Shown piece after piece: positions 25,822 through 33,781 of a stretch of 64,000 bases of DNA (position 1 is the first letter of the stretch; every line of letters begins with the position of its first letter). Both the position numbers and the translations under genes were made by a program. The stretch spans positions 434,001 to 498,000 of the forward strand of contig NZ_JANLCM010000002.1 of assembly GCF_024979235.1 (NCBI RefSeq), in the 5' to 3' direction. Under the pieces are notes generated by a model. It had not been told where the DNA came from, ran no database searches, and worked only from the letters and a program-made list of their open reading frames with translations. The stretch comes from Herbiconiux aconitum (GTDB lineage Bacteria > Actinomycetota > Actinomycetes > Actinomycetales > Microbacteriaceae).

Positions 25822-26538
25822 ATGGAATCGCAGCTCTCCGTCGACGTCGTGTCCGTTTTCACCGACGCGGAGGGAGGTCATGGCAATCCGCTCGGACTGC
25901 TGCGGTCGTCGGCCGAGACGCGTGGCCGCGAGCAGGAGATCGCCACGGCTCTCGGGTTCAGCGAGACGGTGTTCGTCGAGGAGATCGAGGAGGGGCCGGC
26001 GCCGCACGGGCGCAGCGCGCGCATCCGCATCTTCACCCCGGCGGCAGAATTGCCGTTCGCAGGGCATCCGTGTGTGGGCACGGCCTGGTGGCTGGCCCGG
26101 GCGGGCCTCCCGGTCTGCGCGCTCCGGGTGACGGCGGGCGATGTGGCGGTGCGGTACGACGGCGAGCTCACCTGGATCACCGGCCGCGCATCCTGGGCGC
26201 CGGAATTCACCTGGCATCCGCTGGCGACGCCGGCCGAGGTCGATGCCCTCGACCCGGCCGACTTCGGTGAGGGCAAGCACTACTTCTGGGCGTGGGTCGA
26301 CGAGGGGTCGGGCCACCTGAGGTCGCGGATGTTCGCGCCCGCAATGGGCATCGCCGAAGACGAGGCCACCGGTGCTGCGGCCGTACGCATCACGGCGCAG
26401 CTGGGCCGTGACCTCGCGATCGATCAGGGTGCCGGTTCACGCATCCTCACCCGTCGTCTCGGTGGCGACGACATCGCCGTCGGTGGACGCACGGTCGAGG
26501 CGCCCTCCGTCACCGTCGACCTCACCCCGACGCACTGA
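25822..26538 (+). CDS. PhzF-family isomerase/epimerase-like protein
   Basis: A 238-residue protein, slightly short for the family (about 260-300). The opening VDVVSVFTDAEGGHGNPLG, then FSETVFVEE with the catalytic Glu, RIFTPAAELPFAGHPCVGTA, and DEATGAAAV are the conserved PhzF blocks. Family members catalyse isomerisation of small acids, but most remain uncharacterised. It is divergent from a drug-exporter operon and shares its promoter region. The ATG at 25822 has no clear SD; an in-frame ATG at 25771 would add 17 residues. The shortness is in the C-terminal half. Confidence 0.85.
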   Translation: MESQLSVDVVSVFTDAEGGHGNPLGLLRSSAETRGREQEIATALGFSETVFVEEIEEGPAPHGRSARIRIFTPAAELPFAGHPCVGTAWWLARAGLPVCALRVTAGDVAVRYDGELTWITGRASWAPEFTWHPLATPAEVDALDPADFGEGKHYFWAWVDEGSGHLRSRMFAPAMGIAEDEATGAAAVRITAQLGRDLAIDQGAGSRILTRRLGGDDIAVGGRTVEAPSVTVDLTPTH

Positions 26539-26646
26539 GCCGCGGATGTGATGACACCCGGACGACATTTGTTCTGGAGTAGCAAGAAATAGACGATTCT
26601 GCAAGTGGCTCGACCCGTCTATAGCAGCGAACTCAGCTCAATGGGC

Positions 26647-26684
26647 GGGCGTCAAAGGCCGCGGAGTGGTTTGTTTTGACGCCC
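26647..26684. promoter_or_regulatory. Inverted repeat upstream of the Ebo-type cluster
   Basis: GGGCGTCAAA (26647-26656) and TTTGACGCCC (26675-26684) are perfect ten-base arms around 18 bases. A second inverted repeat, AGCCGA-N5-TCGGCT, lies at 26711-26727. The 229-base gap before the first cluster gene is richer in A and T than its surroundings. These are the only regulatory-looking elements for the whole seven-gene operon: an operator, or RNA hairpins in the leader. Confidence 0.45.
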
Positions 26685-26767
26685 CGCAAAATATCGTCTA
26701 CGGTCGGGAGAGCCGACGAGATCGGCTTGTGTGCGATGACGGACACCGAGGATGGAGCAGTTCGACG

Positions 26768-27946
26768 ATGAATGGTGTTTCTGGCAAGGGAACGGGCCTG
26801 TGGCTCGTCGGTGCACGTGGAAGCGTGGCCACAACTACGGCGGTGGGAATTGCCGCCCTGAGCCGCAACCTGGCGGGGCCCGTCGGCCTCACCACCGCGA
26901 GCGAGGACTTCGCCGGTGTGCCCCTCGCGGCATTCGGTGACATCGTCATCGGCGGACACGATGTCGGCACCACTCCGCTTGCCGAGAAGGCGCTCGCGCT
27001 GAGCGCTGCCGGCATGATTGACGGCGCGCTCGTCGCTGCTGTCTCCGACGACCTCACGGCCTTCGACCCCAACATCCTCCCGGTGCCCTCCGCTCCCACC
27101 CAGCAGGGCGAGATCGAGGCGCGCGCCCTGGACATCCTCGACTTCAAGGCCAAATTCGACCTCGCACACGTTGTCGTGATCGACGTGTCATCCACCGAAC
27201 CGCTGCCCGCCTACCGCAGCGAGTTCGAGGATCGTGCCCTGCTCGAGGCATCCCTCGCGACCCCCGGGGTGACTGTGCTCCCGCCGAGCTCGATCGGCGC
27301 CCTCGCGGCTGTGCAGGCCGGGGCCGCCTACGCGTGCTTCACACCCTCGACGTCGCTCAATCTGCCCGTGCTGTGGCAGTGGGCGACGGATGCCGGAATC
27401 CCCTTCGCCGGACAGGACGGCAAGACGGGCGAGACCCTGCTGCGCACGGTGCTCGCCCCGATGTTCACCTCACGCGGTATGAAGGTTCGCTCGTGGGCGG
27501 GGACCAACCTCCTCGGTGGCGGCGACGGTTCAACCCTGGCGGACCCTGAGGCGGTGCGTTCCAAGCTCGCGTCGAAGAATCGCGGCCTCCACGCCCTTCT
27601 CGGCAACGACGTCGTCGCCCCGCTGCACATCGACCACGTTCCCGACCTCGGTGACATCAAGACCGCGTGGGACCACGTGAGCGCTGAGGGTTTCCTCGGT
27701 AGCCGCGTCCTCCTTCAGACCACGTGGAGTGCCTACGACTCGATGCTCGCGGCGCCCCTCGTGATCGACCTCGCGCGCCTGCTCTCTCTCGCGCAGGCGA
27801 CCGGCGAGTCAGGCCCGATGGGCGCGGTCGGCTGCTTCTTCAAGGACCCCTGGGGCAGTGACGTCCACGCGTTCGCCGAGCAGTCGAAGGTGCTTGTGGA
27901 GTGGGCACAGCGCGTAGCGACGCGCCTGCCGGTCGGTACCCCGTAA
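26768..27946 (+). CDS. myo-Inositol-1-phosphate-synthase-like cyclase of the Ebo-type cluster
   Basis: A 392-residue protein. The Rossmann start LWLVGARGSVATTTAVG, PSTSLNLPVLWQWATDAGIPFAGQDGKTGETLL (two adjoining blocks) and SWAGTNLLGGGDG are the signatures of inositol-3-phosphate synthases, NAD-dependent enzymes that cyclise glucose-6-phosphate to inositol phosphate. It is the first gene of the cluster and its TAA overlaps the ATG of the UbiA-like gene. In known ebo clusters the cyclase position is held by a 3-dehydroquinate-synthase-like EboD; here none is present, so this enzyme probably supplies the cyclitol. Whether the product is ordinary inositol phosphate is unknown. Confidence 0.9.
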   Translation: MNGVSGKGTGLWLVGARGSVATTTAVGIAALSRNLAGPVGLTTASEDFAGVPLAAFGDIVIGGHDVGTTPLAEKALALSAAGMIDGALVAAVSDDLTAFDPNILPVPSAPTQQGEIEARALDILDFKAKFDLAHVVVIDVSSTEPLPAYRSEFEDRALLEASLATPGVTVLPPSSIGALAAVQAGAAYACFTPSTSLNLPVLWQWATDAGIPFAGQDGKTGETLLRTVLAPMFTSRGMKVRSWAGTNLLGGGDGSTLADPEAVRSKLASKNRGLHALLGNDVVAPLHIDHVPDLGDIKTAWDHVSAEGFLGSRVLLQTTWSAYDSMLAAPLVIDLARLLSLAQATGESGPMGAVGCFFKDPWGSDVHAFAEQSKVLVEWAQRVATRLPVGTP

Positions 27947-28854
27947 TGCCCCTGAGTGACTACCGGGAACTCGTGCGCGCCCCGGCGGCTTTCTCGGTGC
28001 TCGGTGACGCGATCGTGGGCGCCAGCTGGGCCGGTCGCCCCCTGCATGGTCGCGCGCTCGGCATCCCCGTGGCCTCGGTGCTCCTGTACTGGGCAGGCAT
28101 GGCGCTCAACGACCTGGCCGATGCCGACCTCGACGCGGTCGAACGGCCCGAACGCCCTATTCCCTCTGGTCGCATCACGCGCCGTGCGGCGGGGATCACC
28201 GCTGCCGTGCTCGCCGCGGGCGGGATCGCCGCGGCTGGCATCTTCGGTGGCCGCCGCTCCGTGGCCATCGCCGTGCCGCTGACGGCAGCTATCGCCACAT
28301 ACAACCTCGCCGCCAAGAATGGCCCATTCGGGCCCGTGGTGATGGCGGCCTGCCGCGGACTCGATGTGCTGATGGGCGCAGGTTCCGACCGGATGCTCGC
28401 CGCAGCGCCCGCCGCAGCGATAGTGGCAGGGCATACCGCCAATGTCACCGTGCTCTCCCGCGGTGAGGTGCACGGATCGACAAGTCGCGCCGTCGCGGGA
28501 TCGGTTGCCGCCACGGCTGCCGTCGCTCTGGCCACGGTCGCCGTGCCGGCTCCGGCCGCCGCTGCACCCGACGCGTCACTCGGCCGCACCGCCGGCGCCG
28601 TCGCAACCGCACGCTTCGGCGTCACCGTCGGGCTGCCGCAGTCGGCGGCTGCTGCTGAGCCGACCGCGGGCACCATTCGCACGGCGACGCGAGCCGGCAT
28701 CATGGGCATGATTCCCCTGCAGGCAAGTCTCGCAGCGCGTGCCGGTAACCTCGTCGCCGCGATCGCGATCGCGGGCCTGGATCTCGTACTCGAATCCCGC
28801 GCCGCCCGCGCTCGTTCTGCCCGGCAAGGTCAGGAGGGGGGCTCGATCACGTGA
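27946..28854 (+). CDS. eboC: UbiA-like prenyltransferase EboC
   Basis: A 302-residue integral membrane protein with about eight helices. The first prenyl-diphosphate motif is NDLADADLD (Asn55, Asp56, Asp59, Asp63), followed by ERPERPIPSGRI, as in UbiA enzymes. The usual second Asp-rich motif is not obvious; a segment TVLSRGEVHG stands in its place, which fits the EboC subgroup as I remember it. It would attach a prenyl chain to a cyclic acceptor in the membrane. It overlaps the cyclase gene by one base and the next isomerase gene by four, so the three are coupled. The middle and C-terminal helices are unusually Ala-rich. Confidence 0.87.
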   Translation: MPLSDYRELVRAPAAFSVLGDAIVGASWAGRPLHGRALGIPVASVLLYWAGMALNDLADADLDAVERPERPIPSGRITRRAAGITAAVLAAGGIAAAGIFGGRRSVAIAVPLTAAIATYNLAAKNGPFGPVVMAACRGLDVLMGAGSDRMLAAAPAAAIVAGHTANVTVLSRGEVHGSTSRAVAGSVAATAAVALATVAVPAPAAAAPDASLGRTAGAVATARFGVTVGLPQSAAAAEPTAGTIRTATRAGIMGMIPLQASLAARAGNLVAAIAIAGLDLVLESRAARARSARQGQEGGSIT

Positions 28855-29723
28855 TCGCCCCGCTCCCCATCCTCGGCTATGGCACCAACGGCTTCACCGA
28901 CCACACCCTCTCCGACACCCTCGACGTGCTGTCGGGCTACGGGTACGGCGCCGTAGCGCTCACACTCGGGCACCCGCACTTCGATCCCTTCGGCGACGAC
29001 TGGGAAGCCCGAGCTCGGGAGCTGCGCGACGATCTCGCCGAGCGTGGCATGCGTGTGGTCGTGGAGACCGGCGCGCGATACCTGCTCGACAAGCACGTGA
29101 AGCACCGCCCGACCCTCGTCGATGTCGACGCCGGCCGGCGCATGACCTTCCTCGCCCGCGCGATCGAGATCGCGGAGGTACTCGGTGCCGACTGCGTCTC
29201 GATGTGGTCCGGGGTCACGCCTGACGGGATGTCCGACACCGAGGCGTGGCGACTCCTGGTGGAGCGCACGGCCGACGTCGTGGCCCTCGCGTCCGTGCGT
29301 GGCGTGCGACTGGGCTTCGAGCCGGAGCCTGGCATGCGCGTCGAGACGGTCAGCGACGCGCTCGCCCTACGGTCGGAGCTCGGCGACCCCGACGCGTTCG
29401 GCATCACCGTCGACCTCGGGCACTGCGTCGCGGTGGAACCCGGCGGTGTCGCCGAAGCACTGCGCCAGGCGGGAGACCTGCTCGTCAACGTGCAGGTCGA
29501 CGACATGATGCCCGGTGTCCACGAGCACCTCGAGCTCGGCACCGGTCAGCTCGATGTCGATCTCGCGTTTCGAACGCTGAGCGAGATCGGGTACACCGGA
29601 GTTGCTGCGATCGAGCTCCCGCGGGATTCGCACGCCGCACCCCGACTGGCCAAGGAGAGCATCGCGAGGATGCAGCAGGCTCTCGACGCCATCACCCACG
29701 ATGTTGTGAGGAGTGCACGATGA
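28851..29723 (+). CDS. Extra TIM-barrel sugar phosphate isomerase/epimerase in the Ebo-type cluster
   Basis: A 290-residue xylose-isomerase-like TIM barrel. LGFEPEPGM (Glu), TVDLGHCVAVEPGG (Asp, His), NVQVDDMMPGVHEHLELGTGQ and IELPRDSHAAP carry the expected metal ligands. It starts with GTG overlapping the UbiA-like stop (GTGA) and its own stop overlaps eboA. It is distinct from the second TIM barrel of the cluster, EboE. A role in epimerising or oxidising the cyclitol or its sugar precursor is an inference from inosose-isomerase relatives. I do not recall this gene as a member of the six-gene ebo set. Confidence 0.85.
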   Translation: MIAPLPILGYGTNGFTDHTLSDTLDVLSGYGYGAVALTLGHPHFDPFGDDWEARARELRDDLAERGMRVVVETGARYLLDKHVKHRPTLVDVDAGRRMTFLARAIEIAEVLGADCVSMWSGVTPDGMSDTEAWRLLVERTADVVALASVRGVRLGFEPEPGMRVETVSDALALRSELGDPDAFGITVDLGHCVAVEPGGVAEALRQAGDLLVNVQVDDMMPGVHEHLELGTGQLDVDLAFRTLSEIGYTGVAAIELPRDSHAAPRLAKESIARMQQALDAITHDVVRSAR

Positions 29724-30337
29724 CAGCAGAGGAGTGGATGGCCCGAGCGCGCGAGGCCGTGCGCGAGAAGCCGACGGCAGCCCTCCGCTGGCTTGCTCAG
29801 GCCGGCATCGGAGTCGGTCGCGACCTCGTGGACGAGGCATCCGACCCCCACGGCCAGATCCTCGGCACGACGGCGGATGCCGCGCGCGCAGAGCTCATCG
29901 CCGTGCTGGCCGAGGCGCAGACCCCGCAGGAATTCGCGGTCTCCGTCGAGACGCTCTACGCCCAGGGAGACAACGATGTGAAGCGCGGTGTACTGCGCGG
30001 CCTGAACCTGCTCACCGAGCGGGGTGCACTCCCCGACGAGACCGTGACCGCGGGAGTCGCGTTGGTTCACGACGCCTTGCGCGCGAACGATCCGCGGCTC
30101 GTGGCATCCGGAATGGGCGCCTTCGCCGGCGCGCACCTCGACCAGGACACCTGGCGCCAGGGCGTCATCAAGCTCGTCTTCATGGACGTGCCGTTCTCGG
30201 CAGTAGCCCGGCTCGACGAGCGCCGCGACGCGGAACTCGGACGCATGGCCCGCGACCTCGTGCGCGAGCGCAGCTCCGCCGGTCGCGTCATCACCACAGA
30301 CCTCGGCACTCTCGCCGAGCCGATCGCGAAGGGATAG
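29720..30337 (+). CDS. eboA: EboA-domain protein
   Basis: A 205-residue soluble, helix-rich protein. WMARAREAVREKPTAALRWLAQAGIGVGR at the N-terminus (two blocks) and GDNDVKRGVLRGLNLL in the middle fit the EboA family, whose function is not known. No signal peptide or membrane helix is seen. The ATG overlaps the stop of the upstream isomerase gene by four bases, and eboB follows after four bases. Its steady presence in ebo clusters is what identifies it; no catalytic residues can be named. Confidence 0.85.
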   Translation: MTAEEWMARAREAVREKPTAALRWLAQAGIGVGRDLVDEASDPHGQILGTTADAARAELIAVLAEAQTPQEFAVSVETLYAQGDNDVKRGVLRGLNLLTERGALPDETVTAGVALVHDALRANDPRLVASGMGAFAGAHLDQDTWRQGVIKLVFMDVPFSAVARLDERRDAELGRMARDLVRERSSAGRVITTDLGTLAEPIAKG

Positions 30338-30341
30338 CGCG

Positions 30342-31235
30342 ATGCGCATCTTCGACCCCCACGTCCACATGTCCGCCCGGACGACGGATGACTACGAGGC
30401 CATGTACGCGGCTGGCGTTCGCGCCGTCGTCGAGCCGGCGTTCTGGCTCGGACAGCCGCGTACGGGCGTGACGTCGTTCGTCGACTACTTCGACCTCATC
30501 ACCGGGTGGGAGCGTTTCCGCGCGTCGCAGTTCGGCATCCGTCACCACGCGACGATCGGGCTGAACCCCAAGGAGGCCAACGATCCGCGCTGCCGTGAGG
30601 TGATGGCCGAGCTGCCCCGGTTCCTCGTGCGCGAATCGGTTGTCGCGATCGGCGAGACCGGCTACGACTCGATGACCGCCGCGGAGCAGGACGTGTTCGA
30701 GGAGCACATGTCGCTCGCGCTCGAGTACGAACTGCCCGTGCTCGTGCACACGCCACACCGCGACAAGCTCTCCGGCACGCAGCGCACTCTCGACGTCGTC
30801 GCGGCCTCCGGAGTTGCTCCCGAGCTCGTCGTGGTCGACCACCTCAACGAGCTGACCGTCGACATCGTTGCCGACAGCGGATGCTGGATGGGCTTTTCGA
30901 TCTACCCGGACACCAAGATGGACGAACAGCGCATGGTCGCGATCCTCCAGCGCATCGGCACTGACCGCATCCTCATCAACTCGGCGGCGGACTGGGGCCG
31001 TTCCGACGTGCTCAAGACGCTCAAGACCGGCGAACTCATGCTCGAGTCCGGGTTCACCGAGGCCGACGTCGACCGCGTGCTGTGGCAGAACCCGATCGAC
31101 TTCTACAGCCAGAGCGGACGCGTGGATGTCACGCCCCTCCCCGGGTTCGAGGCCTTCATCGCCCCACCGCTGTTCGAGGGCAACTCGGTGCAGCGCGGCG
31201 CTCCCGCGACGACGCCGGATGCGGTCCGGGCATGA
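30342..31235 (+). CDS. eboB: TatD-like metal-dependent hydrolase EboB
   Basis: A 297-residue TIM-barrel hydrolase of the TatD group. Metal ligands read as His7 and His9 (FDPHVHM), Glu105 (IGETGYD), His136/His139 (LVHTPHRD), His167 (VVDHLNE) and Asp217 (SAADWGR). TatD proteins are nucleases or hydrolases; the ebo version probably has another substrate. It lies four bases after eboA and 16 bases before eboE. The change from the usual TDxP block to SAADWG near the last ligand sets it apart from housekeeping TatD. Confidence 0.88.
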   Translation: MRIFDPHVHMSARTTDDYEAMYAAGVRAVVEPAFWLGQPRTGVTSFVDYFDLITGWERFRASQFGIRHHATIGLNPKEANDPRCREVMAELPRFLVRESVVAIGETGYDSMTAAEQDVFEEHMSLALEYELPVLVHTPHRDKLSGTQRTLDVVAASGVAPELVVVDHLNELTVDIVADSGCWMGFSIYPDTKMDEQRMVAILQRIGTDRILINSAADWGRSDVLKTLKTGELMLESGFTEADVDRVLWQNPIDFYSQSGRVDVTPLPGFEAFIAPPLFEGNSVQRGAPATTPDAVRA

Positions 31236-31251
31236 ATCGGGTACAGCCGTG

Positions 31252-32370
31252 ATGCACCTGTCGTACTGCACCAACGTGCATCCCGCCGAGGACCTCGACG
31301 GCGTGATCGCCCAGCTCAGGGAGTTCGCAGGCCCGGCGAGGCGACAGGCGGGGTTCGACACCCTCGGCGTCGGCCTGTGGCTGCCGGCGCAACTCGCGCA
31401 CGAGTTGGCCACCGATGAGTCCGCACGCGATCGACTGCGCGCCGTGCTCGACGAGCAGGGTCTCGAGGTGCGCACGCTCAACGCCTTCCCCTACGCGGCC
31501 TTCCACGCCGAGGTCGTCAAGCTCGACGTCTACCTGCCGGACTGGACCGACCCGCGGCGGCTCGAGTACACGATCGATGCCGCGCGTGCGCTTGCTGCCA
31601 TGCTGCCCGCGCGGGCAGACGGCAGTATCTCGACCCTGCCCCTCGGCTGGCGTACCGGTTGGGGGCCCGAGCAGGATGCCGCAGCCACCGAGGCGTTCGC
31701 GGTGCTCGTTGCCGCCCTCCGACAGATCCACGACACGACCGGTCACACGATCCGCATCGCTATCGAGCCGGAGCCCGGGTGCATCCTCGACAACGTCGCG
31801 GACATCGTCGACTGGCTCTCCGCGCGCACGGATGTCATCGACCCCGAGTTCGTGGGAGTGTGCCTCGACACCTGCCACCTGGCTGTTTCCTTTGCCGATC
31901 CCGTCGCCGCTGTTGCTGCCATTCACGACGCCGGGCTCACGGTCGTGAAGATCCAAGCCTCGGCCGCTCTCGAGGTTCTGACGCCGGCCGACCCCGCGTC
32001 GCGCGAGGCGATCGCCGCCTTCGCCGAGCCGCGCTACGTGCACCAGGTTCGCGAGAACCAGGGCGACCGGATACTGCGCGTCGATGACCTCGACGAGGCT
32101 CTCGCGACGCTCCCGGCCGATGGCCCGTGGCGCGTGCACTTCCACGTGCCTCTGCAGATGGTTCCGGATGCCCCGCTCTCGGCAACCACGGATGTGCTGC
32201 TCTCAGCAGTCGACGCCGTCGTCAGCTCCCGCCCGGAACACGATGTGCACGTCGACGTCGAAACCTACACCTGGTCGGTGCTGCCCGAGCCGCCGGCGGA
32301 CCTCGCAGCGGGCATCGCGAGCGAGCTCCTCTGGGCACAGCGCGAACTGATGGGAACCCGAACAGAATGA
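31252..32370 (+). CDS. eboE: Metabolite traffic protein EboE
   Basis: A 372-residue TIM barrel of the EboE family. The start MHLSYCTNVHPAEDLDGVI is characteristic, and IAIEPEPGCILDN, GVCLDTCHLAVSFADP and VKIQASAAL supply the likely metal ligands (Glu, Asp, His, Gln). YVHQVRENQGDRILRVDDL and a late VHFHVPLQM are also typical. In Nostoc punctiforme the ebo genes are needed for scytonemin precursor to reach the periplasm, hence the name; the reaction is unknown. ATG is taken as start; a GTG one codon earlier is possible. Its stop overlaps the next gene by four bases. Confidence 0.9.
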   Translation: MHLSYCTNVHPAEDLDGVIAQLREFAGPARRQAGFDTLGVGLWLPAQLAHELATDESARDRLRAVLDEQGLEVRTLNAFPYAAFHAEVVKLDVYLPDWTDPRRLEYTIDAARALAAMLPARADGSISTLPLGWRTGWGPEQDAAATEAFAVLVAALRQIHDTTGHTIRIAIEPEPGCILDNVADIVDWLSARTDVIDPEFVGVCLDTCHLAVSFADPVAAVAAIHDAGLTVVKIQASAALEVLTPADPASREAIAAFAEPRYVHQVRENQGDRILRVDDLDEALATLPADGPWRVHFHVPLQMVPDAPLSATTDVLLSAVDAVVSSRPEHDVHVDVETYTWSVLPEPPADLAAGIASELLWAQRELMGTRTE

Positions 32371-33767
32371 CCACTCGCCCGATCCTTCTTCTCGACATCG
32401 TCGGACTCACCGCCCCGATCCTGAAGAACATGCCGCGCCTCGCGGCCCTCGCGAGCAAGGGTGCACAGGCGAGCCTCGGCACGGTGCTGCCCGCGGTGAC
32501 GTGTTCTGTGCAGTCGAGCATCCTGACCGGCACGATGCCCTCCGAGCACGGCATCGTCGGCAACGGCTGGTACTTCAAGGGGCTCGGCGACATCTACCTG
32601 TGGCGCCAGCACAACAAGCTCGTGCACGGCGAGAAGATCTGGGAGACCGCTCGGCGCACGCAGCCGGGTTACCTCGCGGCCAATGTCGGCTGGTGGTACG
32701 CGATGGGTGCGACGACGGATGTCACGATCACCCCTCGCCCCATCTACCACGCGGACGGCCGCAAGTCCGCTGACGACTACGTAAGACCGCCCGCCCTGCA
32801 CGACGACCTCGAGAAGCGGCTCGGCGTGTTCCCGTTGTTCCAGTACTGGGGGCCGACTGCCACGATCACGTCGTCACAGTGGATGATCGACGCGACCCGG
32901 TACATCCTCGAGGGTGGCGGCACCGGCGGGGCGGTGCCCGAGCTCACGATGACCTACCTCCCTCACCTCGACTACGACCTGCAGCGCTTCGATCCTGAAG
33001 GCCCGGAAGCCGCGAAGGCGGCAGCAGAGTTGGACGCCGCGCTCACGCCGCTCCTCGACCAGGCCGAGGCCCAGGGCGTGACCGTCGTCGCCCTCGCGGA
33101 GTACGGTCTTTCGGCGGCCACCAAGCCCGTCGACATCAACCGCGCTCTGCGCCGCGCGGGCCTCCTGGAGGTCTACGTGCAGCAGGGCCTCGAGCAGCTG
33201 GACCCGTGGACGTCCCGCGCCTTCGCCGTTGCCGACCACCAGATCGCTCACGTCTACGTGGACGACCCCGAGGACATCCCCGCCGTCCGCGCAATCCTCG
33301 AGGCGCTCGACGGAGTGGACGAGGTGCTCGACCGCGAGGGACAGGCTCGCTACGGTCTCGACCACGAGCGTGCCGGCGACCTGGTCGCCGTCGCCGAGCC
33401 CGGTGCCTGGTTCACCTACTACTTCTGGCTGGACGACGCGAAGGCGCCGGAGTATGCGCGGGGTGTCGATATCCACCGCAAGCCCGGCTACGACCCGTCC
33501 GAGCTCTTCTTCAACCCGTCTGACCCGCTCGTGAAGGTGAAGGCTGCGGCCAACCTCGCGAAGAAGGCCGTCGGCCTGCGCTACGCGATGAACGCGATCT
33601 CCCTCGACCCGTCGATCGTCAAGGGCACCCACGGGCGCCTCCCGAGCGGCCCGGCGGACACCCCGATCATCCTGTCGTCAGACCCGACGTTTCTAGTGGG
33701 CGAGGGCGACACGGTCCCGGCAACGTCGGTGAAGGGTCTGATCCTGAAGGCGCAGGGCCTGAGGTAA
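32367..33767 (+). CDS. eboF: EboF-like type I phosphodiesterase/nucleotide pyrophosphatase
   Basis: A 466-residue alkaline-phosphatase-fold protein. Asp10 (LLLDIVGLT) and nucleophile Thr45 (LPAVTCSVQSSILTG) are in place, followed by EHGIVGNGWYF and the Asp-x-x-x-His-like YLPHLDYDLQRF. The second metal cluster normally reads DHG; here ALAEYGLS occupies that place, and a later GTHGRLP gives a His. Relatives hydrolyse phosphodiesters or pyrophosphates; as the last cluster gene it may remove a phosphate or diphosphate from the cyclitol lipid. No signal peptide, so it acts in the cytoplasm. Convergent with a DHA2 exporter 14 bases away. Confidence 0.85.
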   Translation: MTTRPILLLDIVGLTAPILKNMPRLAALASKGAQASLGTVLPAVTCSVQSSILTGTMPSEHGIVGNGWYFKGLGDIYLWRQHNKLVHGEKIWETARRTQPGYLAANVGWWYAMGATTDVTITPRPIYHADGRKSADDYVRPPALHDDLEKRLGVFPLFQYWGPTATITSSQWMIDATRYILEGGGTGGAVPELTMTYLPHLDYDLQRFDPEGPEAAKAAAELDAALTPLLDQAEAQGVTVVALAEYGLSAATKPVDINRALRRAGLLEVYVQQGLEQLDPWTSRAFAVADHQIAHVYVDDPEDIPAVRAILEALDGVDEVLDREGQARYGLDHERAGDLVAVAEPGAWFTYYFWLDDAKAPEYARGVDIHRKPGYDPSELFFNPSDPLVKVKAAANLAKKAVGLRYAMNAISLDPSIVKGTHGRLPSGPADTPIILSSDPTFLVGEGDTVPATSVKGLILKAQGLR

Positions 33768-33781
33768 GCCGTTTCGGGTGG

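Noticed and set aside
26768..33767. Reading the cluster as ordinary inositol catabolism (iol genes)
   Set aside because: There is no inositol dehydrogenase, IolC/D/E set or transporter; EboA, EboC and EboE-type genes point to an Ebo cluster instead.
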